NCBI GenBank assembly: GCA_002400365.1
Contig: DHFK01000106.1
Location: 11,037-18,014 of the forward strand
Length of the DNA stretch: 6,978 nt
DNA from: Anaerolineales bacterium UBA4826
Lineage (GTDB): Bacteria > Chloroflexota > Anaerolineae > UBA4142
Direction of reading: 5' to 3'
The notes under the pieces are model-generated. The model did not search any database, was not told the DNA's origin, and saw only the letters and a program-made list of their open reading frames with translations. A program made the position numbers and the translations under genes. Below are positions 4,733-6,978 of this stretch, piece by piece (position 1 is the first letter of the stretch; each line of letters opens with the position of its first letter).

Positions 4733-6978
4733 ATGTCGAGTCAACCGAATTTGACCGTCATCGGTCACCCGCAGCCCAAAATAGATGCGCTGCGCCACGT
4801 GACCGGCGAGACGCGCTACGCCGACGATCTGGCGCTGCCGCGCATGATCTACGGCAAACTTTTGCGGAGCGTCTATCCGCACGCGCGCATCCTCGGCATT
4901 GACGCGTCACGCGCGCTCGCGCTGCCCGGCGTCTGCGCGGTCATCACCGGCACAGACTTGCCGATCAAATACGGCATCATGCCGAGCACCCAGGATGAAG
5001 AAGCGCTCTGCGTGGACCGCGTGCGTTTTGTCGGCGATCCAGTCGCAGCGGTCGCGGCGCTTGACGAGGAGACGGCGGAACGCGCGCTCGATTTGATTGA
5101 CGTCGCGTACGAACCACTCGCGCCGATCATGTCCATCCGCGATGCGCTCGACGAACGGCTCCCGCAGATTCACGCGTACGCCAGCCGTCACAACATCCAT
5201 AAATTCGTCGCGCTCGAGTTTGGCGATTTAGAAGCCGGGTTCCGCGCTGCCGAATACGTTCGGCAAGATACCTTTTTCTACGAAGGCGACACGCATCTGG
5301 CGCTGGAAGAGCACGCTTGCCTCGCGCACTATGCGTCAGACGGCCACTTGACGCTGTGGAGTTCGACGCAGTCGCCGCACTATGTTCACCGCGCGCTGGA
5401 GAAAACGTTGCGGATTCCGCGCGCCCAGATCCGCGTGATCGCCGCGCCGGTCGGCGGCGGATTCGGCGGCAAGACCGATCCTTTTTCGCACGAGATTGCC
5501 GCGTGCAAATTATCGCTGCTCACCGGGCGCCCGGTGAAAATCACGCTGACGCGGGAAGAGGTTTTCTACACGCATCGCGGGCGACACCCGGTCTTGATGT
5601 GGGTCAAGAGCGGCGTCACGCGCGATGGGCAGATCACCGCGCTGCATTTCAAGACGCTGCTCGACGGCGGCGCGTACGGCTCGTACGGCATTGCCTCGAC
5701 ATACTATACGGGCGCGTTGCAAACCCTGACGTACAAAATCCCGGCGTACAAATTCGAGGGCGCGCGCGTGTTCACGAACAAGCCGCCGTGCGGACCCAAG
5801 CGCGGGCATGGCACACCGCAGCCGCGTTTCGCGCTCGAAGTCCATCTCGACAAAATCGCGCGCGACCTCGGACTCGATCCCGCGGCGATGCGCCGCAAGC
5901 AGGCCGTTGACGCTGGCGCGCAGACGGTCAATCATCTGACGATCACGAGTTGCGGCTTGCGCGAGTGCATTGATGCGGTAGCAAAAGCATCCAATTGGAC
6001 AAATCGAAAAGCGAAAAACGAAAATCAGAAATCGAAAATCAAGCGCGGTCTCGGCATCGCCTGCAGTGCCTACCTCTCCGGCGCGGGTCTGCCGATCTAC
6101 TGGAACGACCTGCCGCACTCGGGCGTGATCGTCAAAGTGGATCGCGGCGGCGGGGTCGCCGTCTTTTGCGGCTCGACGGACATTGGGCAAGGATCGAGTT
6201 CGCTCCTCGCGTACATCGCGGCGGAAGAATTCGGGCTGAATCCGCAAGACATTCGCGTCATCACCGCCGACACCGACCTTACGCCGGTTGACCTCGGCAC
6301 GTATTCCTCGCGCGTGACGGTGATGACCGGTAACGCGTGCATCCAGGCAACGCGCGTCGTCAAAGCAAAAATCCTCCACGCCGCCGCGGAAAGACTGCTC
6401 GTGCCGGCGGAGAGTCTGTCGCTGCGCGATGGCATCGTCGTGTGCGAAGACGACGAAAATCGCAAATTGACTTTTGTCGAAGCGGTGAATCTCGCGGAAG
6501 CCAAATTCGGCACGCTGAGCGGCACAGGCAGTTACAAGCCGCCCAAGCGCGCGGGACCCTTCAAAGGTTCCGGCGTTGGACCATCGCCGTCGTACTCCTA
6601 TTCCGCGTGCGTCGCGGCAGTGCGCGTGGACAGTGAAACCGGCGTCGTGACGGTGGAAAAACTCTGGCTCGCGCATGACGGCGGGCGCGCGCTCAATCCG
6701 CGTGCAGTGATCGGGCAAGCCGAAGGGAGCGCGTACATGGGCATAGGCGAGGCGTTGCTGGAAGAATCGGCGTTCCGCAAAGGGCTGCACAAGATTCCAT
6801 CTATGCTCGATTACAAATCGCCGACGACGCTCGACACGCCAGACATCGAAACGATTCTTGTCCAGACGACTGATCCAGCCGGACCCTATGGCGCAAAAGA
6901 AGCCGGGCAGGGTCCGCTCTTGCCGGTGCCGCCCGCGATCGCGAACGCCGTCTTCGATGCGGTCGGCGTGCGCATTGA
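4733..6978 (+). CDS. Molybdopterin-binding large subunit, 4-hydroxybenzoyl-CoA reductase alpha-like (3' end missing)
   Basis: The frame is open from ATG 4733 to the window end (748 full codons), just short of the roughly 770 residues usual for HcrA. The N-terminal domain (about residues 16-125) reads DALRHVTGETRYADDLALP, typical of the xanthine dehydrogenase a/b hammerhead. The cofactor-binding part shows VGGGFGGK (240-247), CGPKRGHGTPQPRFA from Cys353, and GSTDIGQG with Gln486. The CGxxRGHG form points to the HBCR branch rather than to xanthine dehydrogenase (FRGFG type) or CO dehydrogenase (no VAYRCSFR loop). HBCR reductively removes the para-hydroxyl of 4-hydroxybenzoyl-CoA using ferredoxin electrons. 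Residue 726, in GAKEAGQG, is Gln where xanthine oxidase-family enzymes have catalytic Glu. Residues 424-437 are a Lys/Asn-rich insert. The ATG at 4733 has CGGGA 7 nt upstream; the in-frame ATG at 4685 lacks a ribosome site. Substrate is uncertain. Confidence 0.85.
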   Translation, partial: MSSQPNLTVIGHPQPKIDALRHVTGETRYADDLALPRMIYGKLLRSVYPHARILGIDASRALALPGVCAVITGTDLPIKYGIMPSTQDEEALCVDRVRFVGDPVAAVAALDEETAERALDLIDVAYEPLAPIMSIRDALDERLPQIHAYASRHNIHKFVALEFGDLEAGFRAAEYVRQDTFFYEGDTHLALEEHACLAHYASDGHLTLWSSTQSPHYVHRALEKTLRIPRAQIRVIAAPVGGGFGGKTDPFSHEIAACKLSLLTGRPVKITLTREEVFYTHRGRHPVLMWVKSGVTRDGQITALHFKTLLDGGAYGSYGIASTYYTGALQTLTYKIPAYKFEGARVFTNKPPCGPKRGHGTPQPRFALEVHLDKIARDLGLDPAAMRRKQAVDAGAQTVNHLTITSCGLRECIDAVAKASNWTNRKAKNENQKSKIKRGLGIACSAYLSGAGLPIYWNDLPHSGVIVKVDRGGGVAVFCGSTDIGQGSSSLLAYIAAEEFGLNPQDIRVITADTDLTPVDLGTYSSRVTVMTGNACIQATRVVKAKILHAAAERLLVPAESLSLRDGIVVCEDDENRKLTFVEAVNLAEAKFGTLSGTGSYKPPKRAGPFKGSGVGPSPSYSYSACVAAVRVDSETGVVTVEKLWLAHDGGRALNPRAVIGQAEGSAYMGIGEALLEESAFRKGLHKIPSMLDYKSPTTLDTPDIETILVQTTDPAGPYGAKEAGQGPLLPVPPAIANAVFDAVGVRI
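6001..6042 (+). repeat. Short A-rich CGAAAA repeat inside the molybdopterin subunit gene
   Basis: The 42-bp tract consists of loosely repeated 7-9-nt units of the form NCGAAAA (ATCGAAAA, GCGAAAA, ACGAAAA, then ATCGAAAA again) within otherwise GC-rich coding DNA. GAAATCGAAAATC at 6028-6040 is identical to 202-214 in the intergenic inverted repeat near the window start. It is read in frame as residues 424-437, a lysine/asparagine-rich linker (NRKAKNENQKSKIK) between the conserved GLRECIDAVAKAS and RGLGIACSAYLSG blocks, where the family tolerates length changes. Confidence 0.65.

Noticed and set aside
5510..6790. Long minus-strand open frame of 426 codons opposite the molybdopterin subunit
   Set aside because: It is antisense to a gene with clear family motifs throughout, its product is rich in Arg/Ala/His/Phe as expected from the mirror of GC-rich codons, and it shows no domain pattern. 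Similar minus-strand frames at 636-1271 and 2409-3224 are rejected for the same reason.

Overview
The window is a stretch of GC-rich bacterial DNA (roughly 55-60 % G+C by eye, strong GCG/CGC codon preference). Every supported gene lies on the + strand in what looks like one metabolic operon. It opens with the last 45 codons of a probable acyl-CoA dehydrogenase. Two small overlapping genes of unknown function follow, then a complete electron-transfer module in the order fixC-fixX-fixA-fixB. Last come two subunits of a molybdenum hydroxylase of the xanthine dehydrogenase / 4-hydroxybenzoyl-CoA reductase (HBCR) type: a 2Fe-2S subunit, and a large molybdopterin subunit that is still open at the window edge. 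The gene style and the spacers built from short-word palindromes suggest an environmental, probably anaerobic or facultative bacterium. Chloroflexota (Anaerolineae-like) is my best guess, from impression only; nothing in the window fixes the taxon.

Layout: 1-135 acyl-CoA dehydrogenase C-terminus; 136-226 spacer with an inverted repeat; 227-523 and 499-639 two small genes, coupled by overlap; 642-1970 fixC; 1971-2063 repeat-filled spacer; 2064-2345 fixX; 2346-2411 palindromic spacer; 2412-3194 fixA; 3195-3258 heptad-repeat spacer; 3259-4182 fixB; 4179-4655 2Fe-2S subunit, overlapping fixB by ATGA; 4656-4732 spacer with a hairpin; 4733-6978 molybdopterin subunit, 3' end missing.

How the genes may work together: FixAB is an electron-transfer flavoprotein, FixC a flavoprotein quinone reductase and FixX its ferredoxin-like partner. 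Characterised FixABCX complexes use NADH to reduce quinone and, by electron bifurcation, low-potential ferredoxin or flavodoxin. An upstream acyl-CoA dehydrogenase is a classic ETF client. HBCR-type enzymes need low-potential electrons from ferredoxin to remove the phenolic hydroxyl of 4-hydroxybenzoyl-CoA. The arrangement therefore suggests an aromatic or acyl-CoA degradation operon in which FixABCX either powers, or takes electrons from, a molybdenum enzyme. This is inference: neither the substrate nor the FAD subunit is visible here.

The most unusual feature is the non-coding content. Each of the four spacers of 60-100 bp before fixB holds a different short-word palindrome, usually ending close to the ribosome binding site of the next gene. 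Repeat-like segments also appear in frame inside two genes: fixC (1656-1689) and the molybdopterin subunit (6001-6042). The second shares 13 identical bases with the palindrome at 148-214.
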